A stretch of 32,688 nt of DNA, from contig CAYJGZ010000021.1 in NCBI GenBank assembly GCA_964370045.1, positions 1 to 32,688 on the forward strand, given 5' to 3'. Positions 8,137-15,472 of this stretch are shown here, one piece after another; position 1 is the first letter of the stretch; each line of letters starts with the position of its first letter. The notes under the pieces were generated by a model. The model ran no database searches and had not been told where the DNA came from. It saw only the letters and a list, made by a program, of their open reading frames with translations. This DNA comes from JAAYCI01 sp964370045 (lineage in GTDB: Bacteria; Bacillota; Clostridia; Oscillospirales; Ruminococcaceae). The position numbers and the translations under genes were made by a program.

Positions 8137-8706
8137 ATGGATTATTTTAGTGAGCGAAAAAATGTTGACTTGTACAGCAGCATGATGGAGGGCTACGACA
8201 GCAGCTTTATTGTGGGTGAAGTTGCAAAGCGGCTGCCCAAGGGCGCTACACTGCTGGAGCTTGGCATGGGCACGGGCGCTGACTTGATTGCGCTTTCTGA
8301 AAAATACGAGGTAATCGGCAGTGATACTTCGCCGCTTTTTGTCAGCGACTTTAAGCTCAAGAGTGACATAGAGGTCCAAACTTTAGATGCGGTCACTGTG
8401 GAGATAGATAAAAAGTTTGACTGCATTTTTTCAAACAAGGTGCTCCAGCATCTCTCAAAGGATGCCTTTGTGACCTCCCTTAAAAACCAAAGCAAACACC
8501 TAAACGAAAACGGCATGCTTTTTTTCACCCTTTGGCATGGCACGCCCCGGGAGGAGTTTGAGCTTGAGGGGGCGCTTCGGTTTGTTTATTACGATAAGGC
8601 GACACTTGAAAGCCTTGTGCCCAAAGAGCTTGATGTGGAAAATATTACCTATTACGCAGAGTTTGAGAAAAATGACTCGATGATTGTGATTTTGCGAATA
8701 AAATAA
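8137..8706 (+). CDS. Class I SAM-dependent methyltransferase
   Basis: A 189-aa Rossmann-fold methyltransferase. Motif I is LLELGMGTGADLIALSE (SAM glycine loop), motif II includes VIGSDTSPLFV with an acidic residue for the ribose, and later come FDCIFSNKVLQHL and the post-core strands ending IVILRIK. The start ATG at 8137 is preceded by AAAGGA. No accessory domain points to the substrate; similar proteins are annotated only as type 11/25-like methyltransferases. It is the last gene of the run and is followed at once by a terminator. Confidence 0.85.
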   Translation: MDYFSERKNVDLYSSMMEGYDSSFIVGEVAKRLPKGATLLELGMGTGADLIALSEKYEVIGSDTSPLFVSDFKLKSDIEVQTLDAVTVEIDKKFDCIFSNKVLQHLSKDAFVTSLKNQSKHLNENGMLFFTLWHGTPREEFELEGALRFVYYDKATLESLVPKELDVENITYYAEFEKNDSMIVILRIK

Positions 8707-8750
8707 AATTAAAGCTGGGATACATTTTATAGTATCGCAGCTTTAATTTT
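8707..8750. terminator. Bidirectional intrinsic terminator
   Basis: A stem of 17 nt with one G/G mismatch (AATTAAAGCTG..GATAC against GTATC..CAGCTTTAATT) around an 8-nt loop, with T-rich flanks on both strands. It separates the plus-strand accessory run from the minus-strand deformylase-like gene. Confidence 0.85.
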
Positions 8751-8765
8751 TGCAGGCTGTTTGTT

Positions 8766-9176
8766 TTAGATAATTATCCCCTCGCAATGGTCCATTTCAT
8801 GCTGAATTATCTGCGCTGTGAAGCCTTTGAAAGTCTTAATCCGCTTTTGCATTTTTTCGTTTTGGTACTCAATCTTAATGGTTTTATACCGCTTGGTTTT
8901 GCGCGTGCCCACAAGGGATAGGCAAGCTTCCTTTGCATCAAACGGCTCGCTGTGCCTTAAAATTTTCGGGTTTAGCAGTACAAGATACTCTCCGTCATCC
9001 TCCACAGCGATTATGTTTTTCAGCTCGCCTATCATGTTGGCGGCAAGCCCCACACAGCGGTCTTTGTTTGCTTTTAGGGTGTCCAGCAGGTCGGCGGCAA
9101 TGTGCAGGTCGGCCTCGGTTGCGGCTGTGCTTTTTTGGGAAAGGAAGCTCTCGTCCTTTACAATTTCTTTTACCAT
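8766..9176 (-). CDS. def: Peptide deformylase-like protein
   Basis: Peptide deformylases remove the N-formyl group from new proteins with a Fe(II)/Zn centre. At 136 aa this is a short clostridial-type member. Motif II EACLS (residues 83-87, metal ligand Cys 85) and motif III HEMDH (126-130, two His ligands and catalytic Glu) are intact. Motif I reads GLAANMIG (43-50) where canonical enzymes have GLAAPQIG, so the Gln that stabilises the intermediate is replaced by Met. The start at 9176 has GCGAGGG upstream; the ORF extension to 9284 is outside the family. It may be an auxiliary deformylase or one with altered activity. It is probably cotranscribed with, or independent of, the Crp/Fnr gene 128 bp upstream. 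Confidence 0.75.
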   Translation of the reverse strand: MVKEIVKDESFLSQKSTAATEADLHIAADLLDTLKANKDRCVGLAANMIGELKNIIAVEDDGEYLVLLNPKILRHSEPFDAKEACLSLVGTRKTKRYKTIKIEYQNEKMQKRIKTFKGFTAQIIQHEMDHCEGIII

Positions 9177-9304
9177 ATGGCCCTCGCTTTGCTTTGATAA
9201 GCATATTATATCATAAAAGGTGGGGGGTTCTTTTGCGCCCAAAATCAAGCACCGACAACAAAACAATTGCTTCCACGGCCGCAAAACAACACAAAATGAA
9301 GAAA

Positions 9305-9970
9305 TTATGTGGTATTTTTGAGTAAATAGACCTCGCTTTTATTGTAATCAATAAGGCCATCTTTTTTCATTTTCGATAGCTCGCTCGATAGGGCGCTTCT
9401 GTCGGCACACAAAAAACTTGCAAGCTCTTGCCTGTTCATTGGTATGGTTATTTTTTTCAGCCCCCTACTCTCGTAATGCAAGTAGGTGAGTATTTTATCT
9501 CGCAAAGTTTTTTTAGAAATCACATCCACTCTTCTGTTGAGGTAGAGGCTTTTATTTGCCACTTCCTTTAACATGTTAGCAATTAGCTGGCGGTGAAACG
9601 CACAGGATGAACTACAAGTTGAAAGTATCTTCCTATAGTCAAAAAACAAAATTGTGCTTTGTGTCGCCGAAATAATTGATACAGGGCTTTTAGAAATTTC
9701 GGCGCACGCAAAAACCTCGGCAAATATGTCGCCCTTAGCAACTTCGCCTATAATTACTTCGTTGCCATCATAGTCTGACTTGATTATCTTCACAGCGCCC
9801 TCAAGTACCATCCCAACAAAATGTATGCGCTCGCCCTCGTTTAATATAACTTCGTTCTTGTCGTAGCTTTTGTCAAAGGCGCCAAGGCAGGTAAGCATGG
9901 AAGAAAAATCTTTTTGAGGAATATTATTAAAAAGCCTATTGTCTATAAGCTGAGCATAATTTTTTTGCAC
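9305..9970 (-). CDS. Crp/Fnr-family transcriptional regulator, probable regulator of hcp (HcpR-like)
   Basis: A 221-aa regulator with an N-terminal cyclic-nucleotide-binding-type beta roll (about 15-125: NEVILNEGERIHFVGMVLEGAVKII, GEVAKGDIFAEV) and a C-terminal winged helix (about 150-215: IPMNRQELASFLCADRSALSSELSKMKKDGLI). It starts at GTG with AAAGGAG upstream. It is divergent from the ferredoxin-hcp pair, the arrangement described for HcpR regulators that answer nitric oxide or nitrite stress. A palindrome between the genes sits over its own predicted transcription start and at about -41.5 of the opposite promoter, so repression of itself and activation of hcp is the simplest model (inference). 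Confidence 0.85.
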   Translation of the reverse strand: MQKNYAQLIDNRLFNNIPQKDFSSMLTCLGAFDKSYDKNEVILNEGERIHFVGMVLEGAVKIIKSDYDGNEVIIGEVAKGDIFAEVFACAEISKSPVSIISATQSTILFFDYRKILSTCSSSCAFHRQLIANMLKEVANKSLYLNRRVDVISKKTLRDKILTYLHYESRGLKKITIPMNRQELASFLCADRSALSSELSKMKKDGLIDYNKSEVYLLKNTT

Positions 9971-9980
9971 AAAAACTCCT

Positions 9981-10000
9981 TTTGTTGTCTAAACAACGAA
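9981..10000. promoter_or_regulatory. Palindromic operator of the Crp/Fnr-type regulator
   Basis: GTTGT-CTAA-ACAAC (9984-9997) with outer TT/AA pairs and one mismatch. Its centre (9990.5) is about 41.5 bp upstream of the start expected from the rightward -10 at 10020-10025, the class II activator position for Crp/Fnr proteins. For the leftward promoter it lies just downstream of the -10, over the transcription start, a repressor position. Confidence 0.65.
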
Positions 10001-10012
10001 ACTGCTGCTTTG

Positions 10013-10042
10013 ATTATATTATAATAAAGTGGAAATAGTCAA
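10013..10042 (-). promoter_or_regulatory. Sigma-A promoter of the Crp/Fnr regulator gene
   Basis: On the minus strand, TTGACT (10042-10037), 18-bp spacer, TATAAT (10018-10013). The predicted transcript starts around 10006, inside or beside the palindromic operator, and leads into the GTG start at 9970. Confidence 0.7.
10020..10025 (+). promoter_or_regulatory. -10 element of the ferredoxin-hcp promoter (activator-dependent)
   Basis: A perfect TATAAT on the plus strand with no recognisable -35 at 17-18 bp; the palindromic operator takes that place. This is the usual layout of class II Crp/Fnr-activated promoters. The transcript would start near 10032 and carry the repeat element at 10054-10162 as its leader. 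Confidence 0.5.
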
Positions 10043-10053
10043 ATAAAACGGGT

Positions 10054-10162
10054 GTGTCCAAGTGCGATGATTTATTTGCTATATCCCCCGCCGCAGGCGG
10101 TGGATATAGCACCTTCTTCTTGCGCCCAGCGTATTCTAAATCACCTCTATGTGTCCACTCCC
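10054..10162 (+). repeat. Palindromic intergenic repeat, copy 1 (109 bp)
   Basis: Begins GTGTCCAAGTGCG and ends GTGTCCACTCCC, with a central 15-bp stem (GCTATATCC.. / ..GGATATAGC, one C/T mismatch, 3-nt loop GCA) at 10079-10111 and a conserved right flank CCTTCTTCTTGCGCCCAGCG. By eye it differs at 8 of 109 positions from the copy at 31222-31330. It lies between the predicted ferredoxin-hcp promoter and the ferredoxin start, 28 bp before the ATG. Confidence 0.85.
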
Positions 10163-10190
10163 AATAAAACAGCTTAGGAAGGGCGGAGCA

Positions 10191-10856
10191 ATGAGCAAGA
10201 AAATCATTAAAATTGATGAGGAAAAATGTGTGGGCTGTGGGCTTTGTGCCACTGCGTGCAAGCAAAGCGCTATTGAAATTATAAACGGAAAAGCAAAGGT
10301 AACTCGGGAGGACTATTGCGACGGAATAGGAAACTGTCTGCCCGTTTGCCCTGTAAATGCCATTAGCTTTTCTGACAAAAATATAGCGAAAGAGAGCGCA
10401 ATGCCACTGCCTTGTGGCTGCCCGAAAAGCCACTCAAAACAGCTCACACCAAAAGGGCAAGGCACAGGCCACTTTGCAAGCAAGCCTGTATCACAGCTTA
10501 GGCAATGGCCTGTGCAGATAAAGCTTGTGCCGGAAAATGCGCCCTACTTCAACAACGCGCACCTGCTGGTTGCGGCTGATTGCACAGCGTATGCTTATGC
10601 AAATTTTCACGATGAATTCATGAAAAACAGGGTAACTTTAATCGGCTGCCCAAAGCTTGATGCTGGCGATTATACCGATAAGCTAACACAAATTATCGCA
10701 AACAACAATATCAAAAGCGTCACTGTGGCTCGCATGGAAGTTCCCTGTTGCGGTGGAATTGAAAACGCCACCGTAAGCGCTCTTAAAGCAAGCGGAAAGT
10801 TCATACCTTGGCAGGTGGTAACTATTTCCGCCGATGGAGTAGTTTTGGATATATAA
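10191..10856 (+). CDS. 2[4Fe-4S] ferredoxin-type protein partner of hybrid cluster protein
   Basis: A 221-aa iron-sulfur protein. The N-terminal part has CVGCGLCATACKQSAIEI and a second, irregular cluster motif CDGIGNCLPVCPVNAI. A central linker (CGCP..) is followed by a C-terminal domain of about 100 residues with LIGCPKLD and EVPCCGG, which may bind a further cluster. It starts at ATG 10191 with GGGCGGAG upstream and is followed after 28 bp by hcp. The pairing suggests that it delivers electrons to Hcp. Such ferredoxin-hcp pairs are common in Clostridia. Confidence 0.85.
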   Translation: MSKKIIKIDEEKCVGCGLCATACKQSAIEIINGKAKVTREDYCDGIGNCLPVCPVNAISFSDKNIAKESAMPLPCGCPKSHSKQLTPKGQGTGHFASKPVSQLRQWPVQIKLVPENAPYFNNAHLLVAADCTAYAYANFHDEFMKNRVTLIGCPKLDAGDYTDKLTQIIANNNIKSVTVARMEVPCCGGIENATVSALKASGKFIPWQVVTISADGVVLDI

Positions 10857-10884
10857 CAAGAACTAAAACAAAGGAGAAATCAAG

Positions 10885-12477
10885 ATGAAAGAGATGTTTT
10901 GTTTTCAATGTCAGCAAACGGCTCGCAACAAAGCTTGTGAGGGAAAATCGGGCGTGTGCGGCAAAAAGTTTGACAGTGCGAATTTGCAGGATGAGCTGAC
11001 AGGGGCGTTGATTGGCCTTGGACGTGCTTTGGAGGGAAACACCTGCCCGACTAAGGACACCGCAAAAATCGTGATAGATGCTTTGTTCACTACTGTTACA
11101 AATGTGAACTTCAACAATGAAACACTCGGCAAAATGATTAACGCCGTAAACAACGAAAAGGCAAAAATCGTGCCCGAATGTAATTCTTGCGCCTGCTCCT
11201 GCACAAGAAACGATAGCTTTAATATGGCGGAAATTTGGGAGGCGGAGGAGGATATTCGCTCGCTTAAAGCGCTGATTCTATTCGGCATTCGCGGCATGGC
11301 GGCGTACGCACATCATGCAATGGTTTTGGGCTATGTGGACGAGGAAATCAACAAGTTTTTGTACAAGGCCTTGTTTTTTATCGGGCAAGACTGCGGAATA
11401 GACCTTCTTTTGCCAATAGTGCTTGAAGTAGGCGAAGTCAACCTTAAATGTATGGCGCTTTTGGACAGGGCAAACACCGAGAGCTACGGCACACCTGTTC
11501 CTACAACTGTTTCGCTAACAATAGAAAAAGGCCCATTTATAGTTGTGAGCGGCCACGACTTACACGACTTGAAGCTGCTGCTTGAGCAGACAAAGGACAA
11601 GGGCATTAACATCTATACGCACAGTGAAATGTTGCCTGCACATGCCTACCCAAAGCTTAAAGAGTACCCACACTTAAAGGGCAATTTCGGAACAGCATGG
11701 CAAAGCCAGCAAACCGAATTTAGCAACATTCCTGCGCCGGTTTTGTTCACAACAAACTGCTTAATGCCCCTGCGTGAAAGCTACAGCGACAGAGTTTTCA
11801 CAACTTCGGTTGTGTCATACCCAAATCTTGTGCATATAGGCGAGGACAAAGACTTTACACCCATAATAAACAAAGCACTTGAGTGCAAAGGGTATGATGA
11901 AGATAAAGAAATGACGGGCATAAACGGTGGTAAAGCTGTCACAACAGGCTTTTCACACGGAACGGTTTTATCTGTTGCGGACAAGGTTGTAAGTTTAGTT
12001 AAAAAGGGTGACATAAAGCACTTTTTCTTGGTTGGCGGCTGCGATGGTGCGGCCACAGGACGAAACTACTATACCGAATTTGTAAAACAAGCCCCCACAG
12101 ACAGCATTATTTTAACTCTTGCCTGCGGCAAATATAGATTTAACGATTTAGACTTGGGCGAAATAGGCGGCTTGCCGCGAATCATGGATATGGGGCAATG
12201 CAATGACGCATACTCTGCGATTAAAGTTGCCCTGACGCTTTCGGATGCTTTCGCCTGTTCTGTAAATGAGTTGCCGCTATCCATGGTGTTGTCCTGGTAC
12301 GAGCAAAAAGCAGTGGTCATTTTGCTAACACTGCTTCACTTGGGAATAAAGAACATTTATTTAGGCCCTACTCTGCCTGCTTTCGTCTCGGAAAATGTTT
12401 TGAAAATATTGGTGGATAATTACAATATTTCACCCATCAGCACACCGCAAGAGGATTTGCGGAAAATTTTGGGATAA
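10885..12477 (+). CDS. hcp: Hybrid cluster protein / hydroxylamine reductase
   Basis: Hcp carries a [4Fe-4S] cluster and a hybrid Fe-S-O cluster; it reduces hydroxylamine in vitro, and NO reduction is the likely physiological role. At 530 aa it has full family length. The N-terminal cysteines CFQCQQTARNKACEGKSGVC (C-x2-C-x8-C-x6-C) bind the proximal cluster. Later family blocks are HDLHDLKLLLEQ, TNCLMPL, LVGGCDGAATGRNYY, LACGKYRFND and LSWYEQKAV. AAAGGAG precedes the ATG. It is the second gene of the operon under the Crp/Fnr-type regulator and is followed by a terminator at 12579. Its presence fits an anaerobe facing nitrosative stress. Confidence 0.95.
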   Translation: MKEMFCFQCQQTARNKACEGKSGVCGKKFDSANLQDELTGALIGLGRALEGNTCPTKDTAKIVIDALFTTVTNVNFNNETLGKMINAVNNEKAKIVPECNSCACSCTRNDSFNMAEIWEAEEDIRSLKALILFGIRGMAAYAHHAMVLGYVDEEINKFLYKALFFIGQDCGIDLLLPIVLEVGEVNLKCMALLDRANTESYGTPVPTTVSLTIEKGPFIVVSGHDLHDLKLLLEQTKDKGINIYTHSEMLPAHAYPKLKEYPHLKGNFGTAWQSQQTEFSNIPAPVLFTTNCLMPLRESYSDRVFTTSVVSYPNLVHIGEDKDFTPIINKALECKGYDEDKEMTGINGGKAVTTGFSHGTVLSVADKVVSLVKKGDIKHFFLVGGCDGAATGRNYYTEFVKQAPTDSIILTLACGKYRFNDLDLGEIGGLPRIMDMGQCNDAYSAIKVALTLSDAFACSVNELPLSMVLSWYEQKAVVILLTLLHLGIKNIYLGPTLPAFVSENVLKILVDNYNISPISTPQEDLRKILG

Positions 12478-12578
12478 AAAGCAGCACTACTTGTGCGTGA
12501 CAAACAAAGCAACACAAAACCCGATTCCGCACAAAAAGAGGCGGCGAAAAAGCACAAAAAGAAAAAATCATTAAAAAT

Positions 12579-12617
12579 AAAGGGGAGTATCCGTCTTTTG
12601 GATACATCCCCTTTTTT
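12579..12617. terminator. Intrinsic terminator between hcp and the EAL gene
   Basis: Hairpin AAGGGG..TATCC / GGATA..CCCCTT with a 7-nt loop followed by TTTTTT. The opposite strand also ends in a T-rich stretch, so it may serve both convergent genes. Confidence 0.85.
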
Positions 12618-12681
12618 GTGTAACTTCTTTCAGCTAAAGGCTTGCCCTAAGTTATAGCATCTTTTTTGCAAAGCACGTGGC

Positions 12682-15033
12682 CTATCCTTCCTCTAAAAGC
12701 AGCTTTTCAAAATCGGCCGCCGGCATCGGCTTTGCAAAGTAATACCCCTGCGCCGCATCGCAGCCGATTTTTCGCAAGAATTCCACCTGATATTTTTCCT
12801 CTATTCCCTCTGCCACGGTGTGCATTCCCAGCTCCCCTGCCAGCTTCACAACACTGCTCACCACAATATCCCCTCGGCCATGGCTTTCCTCCTCGTTCAG
12901 CTCCACAAAAAAGCTTCTGTCCAGCTTTAGCGTATCCACCCTAAAGTTTTTCAGCATACCAAGCGAAGAGTATCCCGAGCCAAAGTCGTCTATTGAAACA
13001 AGGAATCCCGCTTTGTGCAGGCTATCCAGCAAAACAACAAGCTCCTTTTCATTTTCCATAACAGTGCTTTCGGTAAGCTCTACCTCTATATACTCAGGGC
13101 TTACACCGTAAGATGCCACAATATCCGCTAACTCGCTGACAAAGTTCCTGTTTCGCAGGTGCAGGCGAGAAAAGTTTACCGAAACAGGTATGCACGCTTC
13201 GCCCATGTCATTGCGGCGTTTCAGCGTCTCGCACACGCCCCTTAGCATGTACTTGTCCAGCTCCACAATAAAGCCATTTTGCTCAAAAAGCGGAATAAAT
13301 TCGTTTGGAAAAATCATGCTTCCGTCGTTTTGCACCCACCTCACCAGCGCTTCGGCACCCTCTATTTTTTCCTTAGCAATATCATACTTCGCCTGCAAGT
13401 ATACCTTAAATTCCTTGCTTTGCAGTGCCTTGTGCATCTTGTTTGCTATTTCGGCATCCCGCAACACTTTCTTTGTAAACTGCTCGTCATAATCCCATAT
13501 ATTGCTGCCGCTTCCGTCGCCCTTCGCAAAAGAGTGCGCAATGTTTGTTTTGTTCACTATATTGTTTACGTCGGTTTCGCCTTCGTGCAGGTAGTAGCGA
13601 CCATATCTAAATGAGAAAGTGTGCTCCTCCAGCTCGGGGACATATGTTTTGAAACGAGCTTCATAATCTTTTGAGCTTTTGTCCAAATGCTCAAACAGCT
13701 CCCCTTCGCTAAAAAACATAAACTCGTCCGCAGAGGTTCTCGCCTGAATGAAGAACTTATCCTGCACATTTTTGCCCACATTTGCAATGGCGCATATCAC
13801 CTTGTCGCCCATATCATAGCCGAACATCTCGTTTATCGCCTTGAAGTTCACAAGGTCCATCTTAACCATAACATACTTTGTGTTTGGATTTTTTGCAATG
13901 CTCTCAGCCACAAGCATCTTAAACCTTAAAAGGTTGGGTATCCCCGTAAGCTCGTCATAGTACGCCGCCTGCTCCAGCACCTTTGCGGACTTGTTTTTTG
14001 ATACAACAATGTACACAACAACGATAAAGCCGAATAGTATAATAAGAACACTTGTAAGTAGCATACTGTTTGAAATGTTTTGAACACTCTGTACAAGACT
14101 CTCCTCCGAAATTTCAAAAAACAGCATCCAATCGCTTATGTTCATCGGCCGATATTCGCCAAACTTCCGCTCGCCGTTTAGCGTGTAGGATATGCTCCCC
14201 GAGCGCCTGTTGCGAAAGTCGTCCGTGACGCTTTCAAACGTCTCCCCGCCCTCAAACTCCGCCTGCTTGAAGGCATCAAAGCTTACCACAAATTCATTTG
14301 TGCTAAGTATAATCTCGCTGTCTTGATTGACTATTAGGTTAAGCCCGCGCACATCCGTGAATGTTGTAAGAAGCTCTGCCATATAGTCGGTGCAGTACTC
14401 CACCGCCAAAACGCCGTCTATCTCACCCTCCACAAATATGGGCACTGCCACCGTGAACACATTCTTATCCACATAGTCGGAGGGGTGTGACTCGGTAACA
14501 TACGGCTGTCCCGTCATCGCTGCACGAAAGTACTCGGTGTCGGACAGGTCCGCCACGCCTCCATTGTCCAAAAGCGCCATGCCGTCAGTGCCTATCACCG
14601 CCACGGCATCAAGGTTCAACACGGTCTTTTTTTCGTTTATATACTCTAATATGTCATCTTGCAGGCTCAGAATTTCCTGCTGTGCATTGGGCATGTTTGA
14701 CATTTCAAGTATAATTTCTTCCGCAAAGAAATTCCCCGCAATAATAGGGAGCGTCTCCGAAACACTCGACAGCGAAAACAACATGCTTTCCAGCTGCCTG
14801 TCCAGCGAAAGCTGCTGCTGGTTTGCCATGTCGGTCAGCGTGCCTCGCACAGACTTTTCCAGCTCGAAGTTCACCGTGCGGGTAAATGATATTGTGCTGT
14901 ATGCTATGGCAAATAAGAACAGCACCCCAAAAATCACCGTCGCAATAAAGCTTTTCTTATTGGAGCTTGCACTGTATGCTTGCACTTTTTGTGTTTTGTT
15001 CACTTTCTTTTGCACACCATCTTCGGTAGGCAT
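12682..15033 (-). CDS. Membrane sensor with Cache, degenerate GGDEF and intact EAL domain (c-di-GMP phosphodiesterase)
   Basis: A 783-aa protein. TM1 is at about 28-50, followed by an extracytoplasmic double-Cache-like sensor (about 55-315), TM2 (about 324-345), GGDEF (about 355-500) and EAL (about 530-780). The diguanylate cyclase signature reads SADEF (434-438) in place of GGDEF, so cyclase activity is unlikely. The EAL domain keeps EAL (561-563), VNFS, ELTES, DDFGSGYSSL, LKLDRSF, AEGIEE and AQGYYF, so it should hydrolyse c-di-GMP, with the GGDEF perhaps a GTP-sensing module. The start at 15033 is preferred because AAGGAG lies 8 nt upstream; the ATG at 15051 would add six residues. It is a single gene, convergent with hcp. 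Confidence 0.9.
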   Translation of the reverse strand: MPTEDGVQKKVNKTQKVQAYSASSNKKSFIATVIFGVLFLFAIAYSTISFTRTVNFELEKSVRGTLTDMANQQQLSLDRQLESMLFSLSSVSETLPIIAGNFFAEEIILEMSNMPNAQQEILSLQDDILEYINEKKTVLNLDAVAVIGTDGMALLDNGGVADLSDTEYFRAAMTGQPYVTESHPSDYVDKNVFTVAVPIFVEGEIDGVLAVEYCTDYMAELLTTFTDVRGLNLIVNQDSEIILSTNEFVVSFDAFKQAEFEGGETFESVTDDFRNRRSGSISYTLNGERKFGEYRPMNISDWMLFFEISEESLVQSVQNISNSMLLTSVLIILFGFIVVVYIVVSKNKSAKVLEQAAYYDELTGIPNLLRFKMLVAESIAKNPNTKYVMVKMDLVNFKAINEMFGYDMGDKVICAIANVGKNVQDKFFIQARTSADEFMFFSEGELFEHLDKSSKDYEARFKTYVPELEEHTFSFRYGRYYLHEGETDVNNIVNKTNIAHSFAKGDGSGSNIWDYDEQFTKKVLRDAEIANKMHKALQSKEFKVYLQAKYDIAKEKIEGAEALVRWVQNDGSMIFPNEFIPLFEQNGFIVELDKYMLRGVCETLKRRNDMGEACIPVSVNFSRLHLRNRNFVSELADIVASYGVSPEYIEVELTESTVMENEKELVVLLDSLHKAGFLVSIDDFGSGYSSLGMLKNFRVDTLKLDRSFFVELNEEESHGRGDIVVSSVVKLAGELGMHTVAEGIEEKYQVEFLRKIGCDAAQGYYFAKPMPAADFEKLLLEEG

Positions 15034-15472
15034 TCCGTCCGCTCCTTCCATCTTTCACATTCCCCTGCTCACATTTCTGTATCCTATCATCACTGTGCCA
15101 ATATTTCCCACACAGCATTATATTTCAGCGATTAAAATTTGTATGACCATAAAGTGAATACACCTTGTTCAATTATATCACCTTCTACAATATAGAGCAA
15201 TCTACAATGTGCAGTTTTACGCAATAATTCGCCCCCTTTATCCGCACAAAATTCTACCTGCCGAAAAACGCCGACACACCTTTTCTTTTTGTGTGAAATT
15301 TAGTATACTATTGTATTAGGCAATAGCCTGTGCATATAATTTTTGAGCGCCATACATTTTTGCATATTTAATTTGTATTTTTAAGCGGGTAATTTTCCGC
15401 AAATTACATGCAAGATTCATGTGTAATATCGTATTTTATTACATCTGAACATCAAAGGGAGAGATGACGGCA
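15034..15472. other. AT-rich divergent intergenic region (EAL gene / aryl-CoA ligase)
   Basis: About 440 bp with no ORF of note. It holds the promoters of two divergent genes, but none is clear enough to place. Two short imperfect inverted repeats are visible upstream of the ligase: GCGG..CCGC near 15385-15400 and TTACATG..CATGTGTAA at 15404-15426. Either could be an operator. Confidence 0.4.
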
